Made by a program: the position numbers and the translations under genes
NCBI GenBank assembly: GCA_005885015.1
Contig: VAYG01000051.1
Coordinates: 1 to 21,877 of the forward strand
DNA length: 21,877 nucleotides
Direction of reading: 5' to 3'
From: Actinomycetota bacterium
GTDB taxonomy: Bacteria > Actinomycetota > UBA4738
In this document: piece by piece, positions 1 to 7,724 of the stretch
Layout of the letters: every line of letters begins with the position of its first letter
Numbering within the stretch: position 1 is the stretch's first letter
The notes under the pieces: model-generated
Databases searched by the model: none
Seen by the model: only the letters and a program-made list of their open reading frames with translations
What the model was told of the DNA's origin: nothing

Positions 1-1
1 G

Positions 2-487
2 GAGGACTGGCCGGTCTTCGTCGCGGGGCAGCGTGCGCGCTGCGTTCGAGAGCAACGCAAGCTGGGCTTGGCGCGCACGTGGCTTGAGCAATACCCCGCG
101 TTCCTCGATCGGGTACCGCTCCGGGTCGGTCCTCCGGTCCTGCTGCACACTGAAATCATGCGCCAGCACCTGCTCGTCACCGAAGCTCCCGGCGGCTGGC
201 ATTTCTCCGGATTGTTCGACTTCGAGCCTGCAATGCCGGGCTCTAGTGAGTACGAATTCGCCTCGGTGGGGGTGTTCGTGTCCCAGGGCGACAGCCGGTT
301 CCTTCGCCGGGTGCTGACGGCCTACGGCTACCCGGCCAGCGTGCTCGGCGCGGATCTCAGCCGCCGCTTGCTGGCCTGGGCGCTCCTGCATAGGTACAGC
401 AACCTTGCCTCTTGGCTCCGCCGGCTGCCAGAGCCAAGCCGCCCCACTCTGGACGCACTCGCTGACCGTTGGTTCGGCACGGTCTAG
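2..487 (+). CDS. Aminoglycoside phosphotransferase-like protein, 3' part only
   Basis: The frame is open from the window edge, so the start and N-lobe lie outside. The visible ~161 residues resemble the C-lobe of APH/choline-kinase-fold phosphotransferases. There is an LLHTE segment followed by HLLV, then a FSGLFDFEPA segment, then a helical C-terminus (LLAWALLHRY). In the family the catalytic loop is HGDxxxxN and the metal site is a D in IDFxD. Here the loop reads H-T-E-x4-H, while the later Asp of LFDFE is kept. The catalytic Asp and the Asn are thus replaced, so kinase activity is uncertain; the substrate cannot be told. A TTG at 68 could serve as a start but would cut into the fold, so a start upstream of the window is more likely. 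Family placement rests on motif spacing only. Confidence 0.6.
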   Translation, partial: EDWPVFVAGQRARCVREQRKLGLARTWLEQYPAFLDRVPLRVGPPVLLHTEIMRQHLLVTEAPGGWHFSGLFDFEPAMPGSSEYEFASVGVFVSQGDSRFLRRVLTAYGYPASVLGADLSRRLLAWALLHRYSNLASWLRRLPEPSRPTLDALADRWFGTV

Positions 488-504
488 CTGCGCGGCACGT
501 CCAT

Positions 505-761
505 CCCGTCCCTCCGACTGGGTGTGGAGCGGCGACATGGACAGCTCCGTGGTCGGGGCTCCGGCCGTGGCGAACGGGGTCGTGTACGCGGGCGCTTCGG
601 ACCACCACCTCTATGCGTGGAACGTGGTCGGGTGCGGGGACGGGTGCTGTCCGTTCCTGGCGTCCGTCGACACCGGTGGTGACATCAGGTCGGACCCGGC
701 GGTGGCCGACGGGGTCGTCTGCATCGGATCGGCCCGGACGTACAAGGCATACGGGCTGTAG
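505..761 (+). pseudogene. Remnant of a PQQ-like beta-propeller protein
   Basis: The translated stretch contains two blade-like repeats, SSVVGAPAVANGVVYAGASD and DIRSDPAVADGVVCIGSART. Each has the pattern (S/D)xPAVxxGVVYxGS followed by a short strand (HHLYAWN, YKAYGL). This is typical of PQQ/BamB-type beta-propeller repeats, and a whole propeller needs seven or eight. Only the last two remain. The frame runs upstream into the antiparalogous end of the preceding gene without any propeller-like sequence, and the first possible starts are GTG 522 and ATG 537. The simplest reading is a 3' fragment of a larger gene left by a deletion or rearrangement close to 490–510. It could alternatively be expressed as a tiny orphan peptide, which seems unlikely. 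Confidence 0.55.
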
Positions 762-1024
762 AGCGAGCCTCGACCTCATGGGCCTCGCGGTTGGCCGGCA
801 CGGGTTAGGGCAGTTCACTCGCGAACCGCAAGTCGAAGGGGCGCCTGCCTGGTGAGATGACCCATGTGGGGTGGCCCGTCGGCAGATGTCGCAGACCACG
901 ATCGCCCAGGGAGACATCCCAGTCAAGCCCCGCCGAGGTTCGAGTAACGCCCCTCAGGTTCCGTCTGGTCGCTCGCCCGAAAATGGCTTCTGACAGGCGC
1001 AAACGGCCCTTCAGCTGCTAGCGG
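762..1024. other. Non-coding stretch between gene remnant and tRNA-Leu
   Basis: I see no recognisable gene here on either strand. Short open frames exist, but their translations are Arg/Pro/Gly-rich and look like chance high-GC frames. The tRNA-Leu 3' end borders the right side. I found no clear integrase site, direct repeat of the tRNA end or strong intrinsic terminator by eye. Confidence 0.5.
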
Positions 1025-1108
<84 letters not shown>

Positions 1109-1184
1109 GGCGCGATTTCGATGGTAACAGCCGATCCCACCGAGATAGCTCTGGTTCGGCAGGAGTAAAGCAAGGACCCCTGGA

Positions 1185-1190
1185 TATAAT
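1185..1190 (+). promoter_or_regulatory. Candidate -10 element of the fha–pst–rod–pkn operon
   Basis: A perfect TATAAT stands alone in an otherwise GC-rich 117-bp gap between the divergent tRNA gene and fhaA. Its expected start point near 1197 would give a leader of about 29 nt before the TTG start at 1226. No good -35 hexamer is visible at 16–18 bp, so this is a suggestion only. Confidence 0.4.
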
Positions 1191-1225
1191 CCCGTTCGAA
1201 CCCCCCTACCTGCCGCGATGAAGCC

Positions 1226-1942
1226 TTGGGAATCCTGAACGAGTTCGAGCGACGCCTCGAAGGCGTGATCGAGGGCGTATTCACGAAGGCATTCCGGGGG
1301 GGCCTGCAGCCCGTGGAGCTGGCCACCAGGATCATCAGGGAGATGGAGGCCGGCAAGACGGTCGGCGTGCGCCAGGTGTGGGTTCCCAACCGGTACGTCT
1401 TCCATCTCTCCTCGCCGGACCGCGAACGCTTCGGCCAGGCGGAGCGGTCGCTCCGCCGGGAGCTCGAGGCCGTGGTCCGGGAGGGAGCGGCCGAACGCGG
1501 GTGGGAGCTGGTGGGGCCGCCCGAGGTCGAGTTCGAGACCGACCCCGCCCTGAAGGAGGGCGTGTTCGCCTGCGAGACGCTCCTGGTCGAGGCGCCCACC
1601 GGCCAGCCGGGAACGAGCGAGGCGAAGGGACCGCGGGGGCCGGGCGAAGCCAGGCCAGCCGAGATCGTCCTACTCGAGGACGGGAAGCCATCCAAGGCGT
1701 TCCCGCTGGCCAAGGACCGGGTAATCATCGGAAGGCTCGACGAGTCGGACATCGTCCTGGACGACCCCGGGGCCAGCCGCCGGCACGCCGAGGTCCGCCG
1801 GCAGGACGGCGACTTCGTCATCGCGGACCTGGGTTCGACGAACGGGACCATGGTCAACGAGTCGACCGTGGGAGAGCGAACGCTCGAGGAGGGAGACCGC
1901 ATCACGATCGGGAGGACGGTCCTCGAGTTCCGGAGGCGCTAG
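1226..1942 (+). CDS. fhaA: FhaA-like protein: DUF3662 domain plus C-terminal FHA domain
   Basis: This 238-residue protein has the FhaA layout. Residues 1–115 form the N-terminal domain (DUF3662 type) that starts GILNEFERRLEGVIEG. A short variable Gly/Pro/Ala linker follows, then an FHA domain at about 146–238. The FHA hallmarks are visible: VIIGR, SRRHAEV and DLGSTNGT, which together bind phosphothreonine. In mycobacteria FhaA reads phosphorylated partners of the cell-wall machinery, including the pseudokinase domain of MviN/MurJ, and is a kinase substrate itself. It is shorter than the mycobacterial protein because the central linker is brief. The TTG start is chosen because family similarity begins immediately after it; the ATG at 1218 is out of frame and soon stops. 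No strong Shine-Dalgarno is seen. It is first in the operon, with one base before fhaB's start. Confidence 0.9.
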   Translation: MGILNEFERRLEGVIEGVFTKAFRGGLQPVELATRIIREMEAGKTVGVRQVWVPNRYVFHLSSPDRERFGQAERSLRRELEAVVREGAAERGWELVGPPEVEFETDPALKEGVFACETLLVEAPTGQPGTSEAKGPRGPGEARPAEIVLLEDGKPSKAFPLAKDRVIIGRLDESDIVLDDPGASRRHAEVRRQDGDFVIADLGSTNGTMVNESTVGERTLEEGDRITIGRTVLEFRRR

Positions 1943-1943
1943 G

Positions 1944-2405
1944 GTGCCCCCGTTCGTCCTGACCGTCGCCAAGATCCTCTTCCTCGCCCTCCTCTATTTC
2001 TTCGTGTATCGCGCGCTGCACGCCGTGGTGGTGCAGGTCCGGGGGGGAATGCCACGACGAGCCGCGCCCGCTCCGCGGTCCCAGCCCGCCGCGCCGCGCC
2101 GTCAGGCGGCGAAGGCTCCCCGCAACCTGGTGGTCATGAACGAACGCGGGAGCAAGGTGGACACGTTGCCGTTGGACGGGACCCTCCAGATCGGCCGAGC
2201 CGATGCATGCCAGATCAAGCTGTCCGACACATACGTCTCGTCCTTTCACGCGCGGATCTTCCGGCGCGACGGGGCCTGGTACGTGGAGGACCTGGGATCA
2301 ACGAACGGCACGTACCTGAACCAGCGCCGGGTCACGGCGCTGGCCGAGCTGCGGGCCGGGGACCGGCTGAAGGTGGGCAAGACCACCCTGGAGCTGCGCA
2401 GGTGA
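1944..2405 (+). CDS. fhaB: FhaB/FipA-like membrane-anchored FHA protein
   Basis: This 153-residue protein has one N-terminal membrane helix (about 4–28, FVLTVAKILFLALLYFFVYR). A basic, Ala/Pro-rich linker follows, then an FHA domain from about 54 to the end. The FHA marks are LQIGRAD, SSFHARI and EDLGSTNGTYL. The length and layout match mycobacterial FhaB (FipA, about 155 residues), which reads phosphorylated divisome proteins at the membrane. The GTG start follows a GGAGG at 1932–1936 with seven bases between, which fixes the start well. It is translationally close to fhaA (one base gap) and four bases before pstP, in the same order as in M. tuberculosis. Confidence 0.93.
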   Translation: MPPFVLTVAKILFLALLYFFVYRALHAVVVQVRGGMPRRAAPAPRSQPAAPRRQAAKAPRNLVVMNERGSKVDTLPLDGTLQIGRADACQIKLSDTYVSSFHARIFRRDGAWYVEDLGSTNGTYLNQRRVTALAELRAGDRLKVGKTTLELRR

Positions 2406-2409
2406 CGCG

Positions 2410-3600
2410 ATGAAGATCGAGGTGGGGGTCCGCAGCGACATCGGACGTGCCCGGGTTCGGAACGAGGACGCCTACCTGGTCCAGGAGCCGCTCTTCGTGG
2501 TGGCCGACGGGATGGGCGGGCATCGCGGTGGGAACGTGGCCTCTTCGCTGGCCGTGGAGACCCTCGAGGGCGCCATCGACGCGGCCAGAGCGGGCGACCT
2601 CGAGGGCGTGGTCGAACAGATTCAGCGGGCCAACCAGCGCGTCATGGAGCGAGGCGGGTCGGACCACGAGCTCCGAGGGATGGGGACCACGCTGACGGCG
2701 CTGCTCACCGGCGACGGGAAGGCCCACATCGCTCACGTCGGCGACTCCAGAGCGTACCGCCTCCGGGACGACACCCTCCAGCAGCTGACCGAGGACCACT
2801 CCCTGGTCCAGCGCATGGTGCGCGAGGGCAAGCTCTCCGAGGAGGAAGCGGCCACCCACCCGCAGCGAAACATCCTGACCCGCGTGCTCGGCGTGGAAGA
2901 CGACATGCCGGTGGACCAGCTCACGCTCGACGTTCGGGAGGGCGACCGGCTGCTCCTGTGCACGGACGGGTTGACGAACATGGTCGACCGGGACCGGATC
3001 CAGGAGATCCTTCGGTCTGAGCCCGACCCGCAGGCCGCCTGCGACCGGCTGATCGACGCGGCCAACCGGGCCGGAGGGGACGACAACATCACGGTGATCG
3101 TCGTCGACTTCGTCACCGGTGACGCCGACGGGACGGAGGCCGCACCCAGGAGATCCAGCATTCCTGCACCCGACGGAGGGACCCGAACGGCCGACGGGAG
3201 CAGCGCCGAGGCCGATCGCTCTCAAGTGGCCGCCGCGGAAGCGCCACGGGGCCAGCGGCGGCCGCGCCGGAGGCGGGTGGCGATCTGGGCAGGGGCGATC
3301 CTCGTGGTCCTGGGCGTGGGGCTGATCGCGTCGCGCATGTACATCGACCGGCAGTGGTACGTGGGAGATGCCGACGGCCGGGTGGCGATCTACAAGGGGA
3401 TCCCCGCCGAGGTGGGCGGCCTCAAGCTTTCCCACGTCCAGGAGACCACCGAGCTTTCGGCCGCGGAGGTCCAGCGGTACCAGGTCTGGCGCGATCTGCA
3501 GGGCGGCATCACCGCGAAGAGCTTCCAGGATGCCGAGGCAATCGTGGCCAGCATGCGGCGGCAGGTCCAGCAGGCGCAACCGGCGGGCGGGGGCGGCTGA
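2410..3600 (+). CDS. pstP: PstP-type PP2C Ser/Thr phosphatase with membrane anchor
   Basis: This 396-residue protein opposes the PASTA kinases of the same operon. The PP2C catalytic domain spans about 1–238 with the metal-binding motifs intact: RNEDAY with Asp20, VADGMGGH with Asp33, GMGTTLTALL, HVGDSRAYRL, CTDGL with Asp186, and GGDDNITVIVV with Asp224/225. A charged linker of about 50 residues follows, then a membrane helix at about 290–312. The C-terminal extracytoplasmic part of about 85 residues (DRQWYVGDADGRVAIYKGIP and on) is a small domain typical of this group. It is shorter than mycobacterial PstP (about 514). ATG 2410 lies four bases after fhaB. Its TGA overlaps the ATG of the next gene, implying coupled translation. 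Confidence 0.95.
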   Translation: MKIEVGVRSDIGRARVRNEDAYLVQEPLFVVADGMGGHRGGNVASSLAVETLEGAIDAARAGDLEGVVEQIQRANQRVMERGGSDHELRGMGTTLTALLTGDGKAHIAHVGDSRAYRLRDDTLQQLTEDHSLVQRMVREGKLSEEEAATHPQRNILTRVLGVEDDMPVDQLTLDVREGDRLLLCTDGLTNMVDRDRIQEILRSEPDPQAACDRLIDAANRAGGDDNITVIVVDFVTGDADGTEAAPRRSSIPAPDGGTRTADGSSAEADRSQVAAAEAPRGQRRPRRRRVAIWAGAILVVLGVGLIASRMYIDRQWYVGDADGRVAIYKGIPAEVGGLKLSHVQETTELSAAEVQRYQVWRDLQGGITAKSFQDAEAIVASMRRQVQQAQPAGGGG

Positions 3601-6422
3601 TGCAGGCCCTGCCCGCACTGGACGCCCGCTCCGGCCGCGGCACCCAGCTCGCCCTCACCATTTTGGCCGTGGTGCTCTCGGTGGGCGCCTACGTCCTGGT
3701 CACCCTGGGCAAGACTGGGAAGACGCCACCGGGGATCGCCGGCTTCGTCGCGGTCATCGCGGTCAGCTATCTGCTCGCGCATTTCGTCGTCACGCGGCTC
3801 GCTCCGGGGGCCGATCCCAGCCTCCTTCCCACCGCGGCGGTCCTGTCCGGTCTCGGGTACGCGATGGTCTACCGGCTCGACCCGGGGCGGGCGGGCGATC
3901 AGTTCTGGTGGCTCATGCTGGGGCTCTTCGTGTTCGTCCTGACCCTGTTCGTGATCCGTGACCACCGCACGCTCGACGCGTACACGTACACGATCGGGCT
4001 GGCCGCCATCGGGTTCCTCCTGCTGCCCATCGCCCCGGGGATCGGGCGGACGATCAACGGGGCCCGGCTGTGGATCCAGGTGGGACCGCTGGTGTTCCAG
4101 CCGGCCGAGATCGCCAAGGTGCTGCTGGTCGTCTTCCTGGCCTCCTTCCTCAACGCCAAGAAGGAGCTGCTGGCGATGGCCACGCGGCGAATCGGGCCGT
4201 TGCATCTCCCCGCCCTGCGCTACATGGGGCCGATGCTGGTGGCGTGGTTCGTCTCCCTGGCCGTGCTGTTCGTGGAGAAGGACCTCGGGTCATCGCTGCT
4301 GTTCTTCGGCATCTTCGTGGTCATGTTGTGGGCGGCCACGGGTCGCGTCTCCTACCTGGTGCTCGGGCTGGTGCTGTTTGCCATCGGGGCACTCATCGGC
4401 TACGCGGCGTTCGGCCACGTCCAGGACCGGGTCACCATCTGGCTGCACGGCCTGGAGCCGAAGCACATCCACTCCGACGGGTACCAGGTGGCGCAGGGAG
4501 AGTTCGCCATGGCGACGGGCGGCATCGTGGGGACCGGGCTGGGTCACGGCCACCCCAACCTGATCCCCTCGGTGTGGACCGACTTCATCTTCGCCGCCTT
4601 CGGCGAGGAGCTGGGGCTGTTCGGCGTGACGGCCCTCCTCCTCCTCTACGTGGTGATCATCGGGCGCGGCTTCAGGGCCGCCATCGCCCGGGACGACGGC
4701 TTCAGCAAGTTGCTGGCGACCGGTCTGGTCAGCGTCATCGCCCTCCAGACCTTCATCATCGTGGGGGGGGTCACCCGCCTGATCCCGCTGACCGGACTGA
4801 CCCTGCCGTTCGTCTCCTACGGCGGGTCGAGCCTCGTGGCGAACTTCGTGCTCCTGGCCCTGCTGGTGAGAACCTCGGCGCCCCCTCCGGCCCATGCGCC
4901 GGTCCGGGGCCGGGGCCGGGCACGGTTACCGCGCGAGGCCCAGGCCTCCGAGCCCACCATCGCGACGGCCCGGCCGGAAGCCGTGGCCTTCCTGCTCCTG
5001 TTCGTGATCCTGTTCGTCCAGGCCAACTATCTGCAGGTGTTCGCGGCGAGCCGGCTGGCCAACAATCCCGCCAACCAGCGCCTCCTGCTCGAGGAGTACC
5101 AGGTCGACCGAGGCGACATCCTCGCCCGCGACGGGCGCACCGTCCTGGCCAGGAGCAGACCAACCGGCGGCAAGCTCAAGTATCAGCGGTTCTACCCCCG
5201 CGGCCCGCTCTACTCTGGCGTCACCGGCTACTACTCGGTGGTCTTCGGACGATACGCGCTGGAGGCTTCGCAGAACGACTTCCTAGCCGGCCGGGCCACC
5301 GAGCTGCTCCCACAGAATCTCGTCGACGAGATCCTGGGGCGCGACAAGCGCGGGGCCACCGTGGTCACCACGATCGACGCCCAGCTCCAGCAGGTCGCGG
5401 CCCGGGCGCTCGGGTCCCTGCCCGGCGCCGTCGTTGCGCTCGACCCGCGGACCGGCGAGGTGCTGGCGCTGGTGGCCAACCCCACCTACGACCCCAACCA
5501 GCTCGCCTCCCACGACCTGAATGAGGTGCGGAGCGCCCGGAAACGCCTGCTCTCCGATCCGCGGAAGCCACTGCTGTCGCGGGCGACCCAGGAGCTGTTT
5601 CCTCCCGGCTCGACGTTCAAGCTGGTCACCGCGTCGGCGGCGTTGGAGAACGGGATGAAGCCCGGCACCACCTTTCCGAACCCGCCCGCCCTCCAGCTGC
5701 CCAACAGCACGGCCCAGCTGCACAACTTCGGCGGCGAGCATTGTTTGGGCGGCGCCGCTCGCCTCACGTTGGCGCAGGCCCTCCAGATCTCCTGCAACGT
5801 GGTATTCGGTGAGATCGGGCTCCGTCTGGGAGCGGCGCGGCTGGTGGACCAGGCCCGGAAGTACGGGTTCGACGGGACGATCCCGTTCGAGACTCCGTTC
5901 GTCGAGGGGCGGATCCCCCCCGTCAGCGAGTTCAAGGGCGCCCTCTCCTTCGTTGCCACCTCGGCGATCGGCCAGCAGGACGTGCTGGCCAACCCGATGC
6001 AGATGGCCCTTGTCGGTGGGGCCATCGCCAACGGCGGGGAGGAAATGACGCCGCACCTGGTCAAGCAGATCCTCGATGCGGACGGCCGCGTGGTGAGGGA
6101 GACCAGACCGTCGGTCTGGGGACGCCCCATCTCGGCGCGGACGGCCGGCGAGCTCACCACGATGATGGTGAACGTGGTCAACGCCGGGACGGGGGCGGCC
6201 GCCCAGATCCCCGGCATCCAAGTGGCGGGCAAGACCGGCACGGCCGAGACCCCCAGCGGCAAGCCCCACGCCTGGTTCGTCTCATTCGCTCCGGCCCAGG
6301 ACCCGAAGATCGTCGTGGCCGTGGTGGTGCTGAACGGGGGGAGCCTGGGGAGCGAGGCCACGGGGGGGGCCGTGGCCGCGCCCATCGCCCGGGCTGTCAT
6401 CGAAGCGGCCCTTCGCGGGTAG
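3600..6422 (+). CDS. RodA/FtsW SEDS glycosyltransferase fused to class B PBP (PbpA-like)
   Basis: One uninterrupted frame of 940 residues contains two complete proteins that are usually separate genes. Residues about 1–424 are a SEDS polymerase with many membrane helices and its conserved segments (GPLVFQPAEIAKV, EKDLGSSLLFFGIFV, SVWTDFIFAAFGEELGLFG, LTLPFVSYGGSS). A Pro/Arg-rich linker at about 425–460 leads to one membrane helix (461–482). The class B PBP then follows: pedestal start RGDILARDGRTVL, transpeptidase motifs STFK (Ser671 nucleophile), SCN (731–733) and KTG (878–880). The SEDS part makes glycan strands and the PBP cross-links them. ATG 3600 overlaps the pstP stop; the frame is open further upstream but that part is antisense-like shadow. 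Combined length is close to the sum of mycobacterial RodA and PbpA, so neither half is truncated. An internal start near GTG 4866 is possible but has no clear ribosome site. Confidence 0.9.
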   Translation: MQALPALDARSGRGTQLALTILAVVLSVGAYVLVTLGKTGKTPPGIAGFVAVIAVSYLLAHFVVTRLAPGADPSLLPTAAVLSGLGYAMVYRLDPGRAGDQFWWLMLGLFVFVLTLFVIRDHRTLDAYTYTIGLAAIGFLLLPIAPGIGRTINGARLWIQVGPLVFQPAEIAKVLLVVFLASFLNAKKELLAMATRRIGPLHLPALRYMGPMLVAWFVSLAVLFVEKDLGSSLLFFGIFVVMLWAATGRVSYLVLGLVLFAIGALIGYAAFGHVQDRVTIWLHGLEPKHIHSDGYQVAQGEFAMATGGIVGTGLGHGHPNLIPSVWTDFIFAAFGEELGLFGVTALLLLYVVIIGRGFRAAIARDDGFSKLLATGLVSVIALQTFIIVGGVTRLIPLTGLTLPFVSYGGSSLVANFVLLALLVRTSAPPPAHAPVRGRGRARLPREAQASEPTIATARPEAVAFLLLFVILFVQANYLQVFAASRLANNPANQRLLLEEYQVDRGDILARDGRTVLARSRPTGGKLKYQRFYPRGPLYSGVTGYYSVVFGRYALEASQNDFLAGRATELLPQNLVDEILGRDKRGATVVTTIDAQLQQVAARALGSLPGAVVALDPRTGEVLALVANPTYDPNQLASHDLNEVRSARKRLLSDPRKPLLSRATQELFPPGSTFKLVTASAALENGMKPGTTFPNPPALQLPNSTAQLHNFGGEHCLGGAARLTLAQALQISCNVVFGEIGLRLGAARLVDQARKYGFDGTIPFETPFVEGRIPPVSEFKGALSFVATSAIGQQDVLANPMQMALVGGAIANGGEEMTPHLVKQILDADGRVVRETRPSVWGRPISARTAGELTTMMVNVVNAGTGAAAQIPGIQVAGKTGTAETPSGKPHAWFVSFAPAQDPKIVVAVVVLNGGSLGSEATGGAVAAPIARAVIEAALRG

Positions 6423-6435
6423 GACCGATGAGACC

Positions 6436-7724
6436 ATGACCGAGATCGCCACCGACGTCGTGCTGGGGGAGCGCTACCGGCTCGTCCGGCGGATCGCCGC
6501 GGGCGGGATGGGGGCCGTGTGGAAAGCGGAAGACACGGTGCTCCACCGGCCGGTCGCAATCAAGGTGCTCGCTTCGCCGAGCGGTTCCGCCGGGAGGCCC
6601 AATCGGCCGCCGGGCTCTCTCATCCCAACGTGGCCAGCGTGTTCGACTTCGGAGAGAACGACGGGCGTCCCTTCATGGTGATGGAGCTGGTCGAAGGGGA
6701 GACCCTGTCGGACCGGCTGGCCAGGGAAGCCCCGCTCGACCCCCAGACAGCGTCGCGGATCGCGGCGGCCATCGCCTCCGCCCTCCAGGCGGCGCACGAC
6801 CGGGGAATCGTCCACCGAGACGTGAAGCCGGGCAACGTGATGATCACGCCGTCAGGGGAGATCAAGGTCCTCGACTTCGGGATCGCTGCCGCGGCCGGCG
6901 CCCCCCTCACCGCGACCGGCGCCAGGATGGGCACGGCCAGCTATATCTCCCCCGAGCAGGCGCGGGGGGAGCCTCCCACCCCGGCCTCCGACGTGTACTC
7001 GCTGGGCGTCGTGCTCTTCGAGATGCTCACCGGCCGTCCTCCATTCACGGCCGAGTCACCCGTGGCGGTGGCCGCTCAGCACGTCGACCGGCCCCCGCCG
7101 CCGCTCCGCCCGCTCGTTCCCAACGCGCCCGAAGACCTCGTGACCGCCTGCGAGCGAGCCCTTGCCAAGGACCCCCGGGCACGCCCCGCCTCGGCCGCGG
7201 CCTTCGCCGCCCTGTTGTCGGGAAGGACCGCACCGATGCTCCAGGCGGGCCAAGGCACCGAGCCCGGTTCGACGATGGTCCTTCCTCCGCTGGAACCGAC
7301 GTCCGTCCTGCCCGAGCCGGCGGGAGCGGCCACGCCCGCCGCACCCGCCCCCCCGCGGGCCCGGCGACGTTCGCTCGTTCCGCTCGCCGTCGCCGTCGTC
7401 CTGCTCCTCTTGCTCGCCATGTCGCTGGCCCTCGCCTTCACGCTGAAGGGCGGAGGCCGCCCCGGGCCGGGGAATTCCCCGACCGCCTCCTCCAAGGTCC
7501 AGGTCCCCGACGTGATCGGCATGAAGCAAGGCGACGCGGAGCACGTCCTCCGGGACAAGGGGTTCCAGATCGGCGACGTCGTCAAGGTGGAGGGGGAGCA
7601 CGACGTGGTCGTGCGGACCAGTCCTCCCGCGAACAGCCTCGTAGCTCGAGGCAGCACCGTAACGTTGTACGTCGGCGACAAGGGCAAGGGCAAGGGAAAG
7701 GGCCACGGGGGCGGGGACGGATGA
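6436..7724 (+). pseudogene. PknA-like Ser/Thr kinase with one PASTA domain, reading frame disrupted
   Basis: The kinase starts at ATG 6436 with GERYRLVRRIAAGGMGAVW (glycine loop) and VAIKVL (Lys43). It then leaves frame: the continuation RFAERFRREAQSAAGLSHPNV lies in another frame and is intact to 7724. Between the Lys and RFRREA there are 17 nt, against 42 nt in the neighbouring pknB, so about 25 nt appear missing between 6565 and 6582. The rest of the catalytic core is fine: HRDVKPGN, DFGIA, SPEQARG and DVYSLGVVLFEMLTG. A Pro/Ala linker, a membrane helix (about 7371–7445), one PASTA domain (about 7497–7675) and a KGKGKGKG tail follow. Mycobacterial PknA lacks PASTA. Either the gene is broken or the sequence holds a deletion error. 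Its stop overlaps pknB's ATG. Confidence 0.85.

Noticed and set aside
357..926. Minus-strand open frame of 189 codons across the left end
   Set aside because: It is antisense to two recognisable coding fragments, its translation is Arg/Pro/Gly-rich and it has no domain-like motif.
934..955. GAGGTTCGAGT resembling a tRNA T-arm, as a possible tRNA remnant or att copy
   Set aside because: Only the loop-like bases match; the stem does not pair and no acceptor or anticodon part is nearby.
3354..3599. Upstream extension of the RodA–PbpA frame into pstP
   Set aside because: That part lies inside the C-terminal coding region of pstP in another frame and has chance-like composition; ATG 3600 fits the family start.
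6565..6582. Programmed ribosomal frameshift in the PknA-like gene
   Set aside because: No slippery heptamer or downstream structure is evident, and about 25 nt appear missing relative to the neighbouring kinase, which a frameshift alone would not explain.
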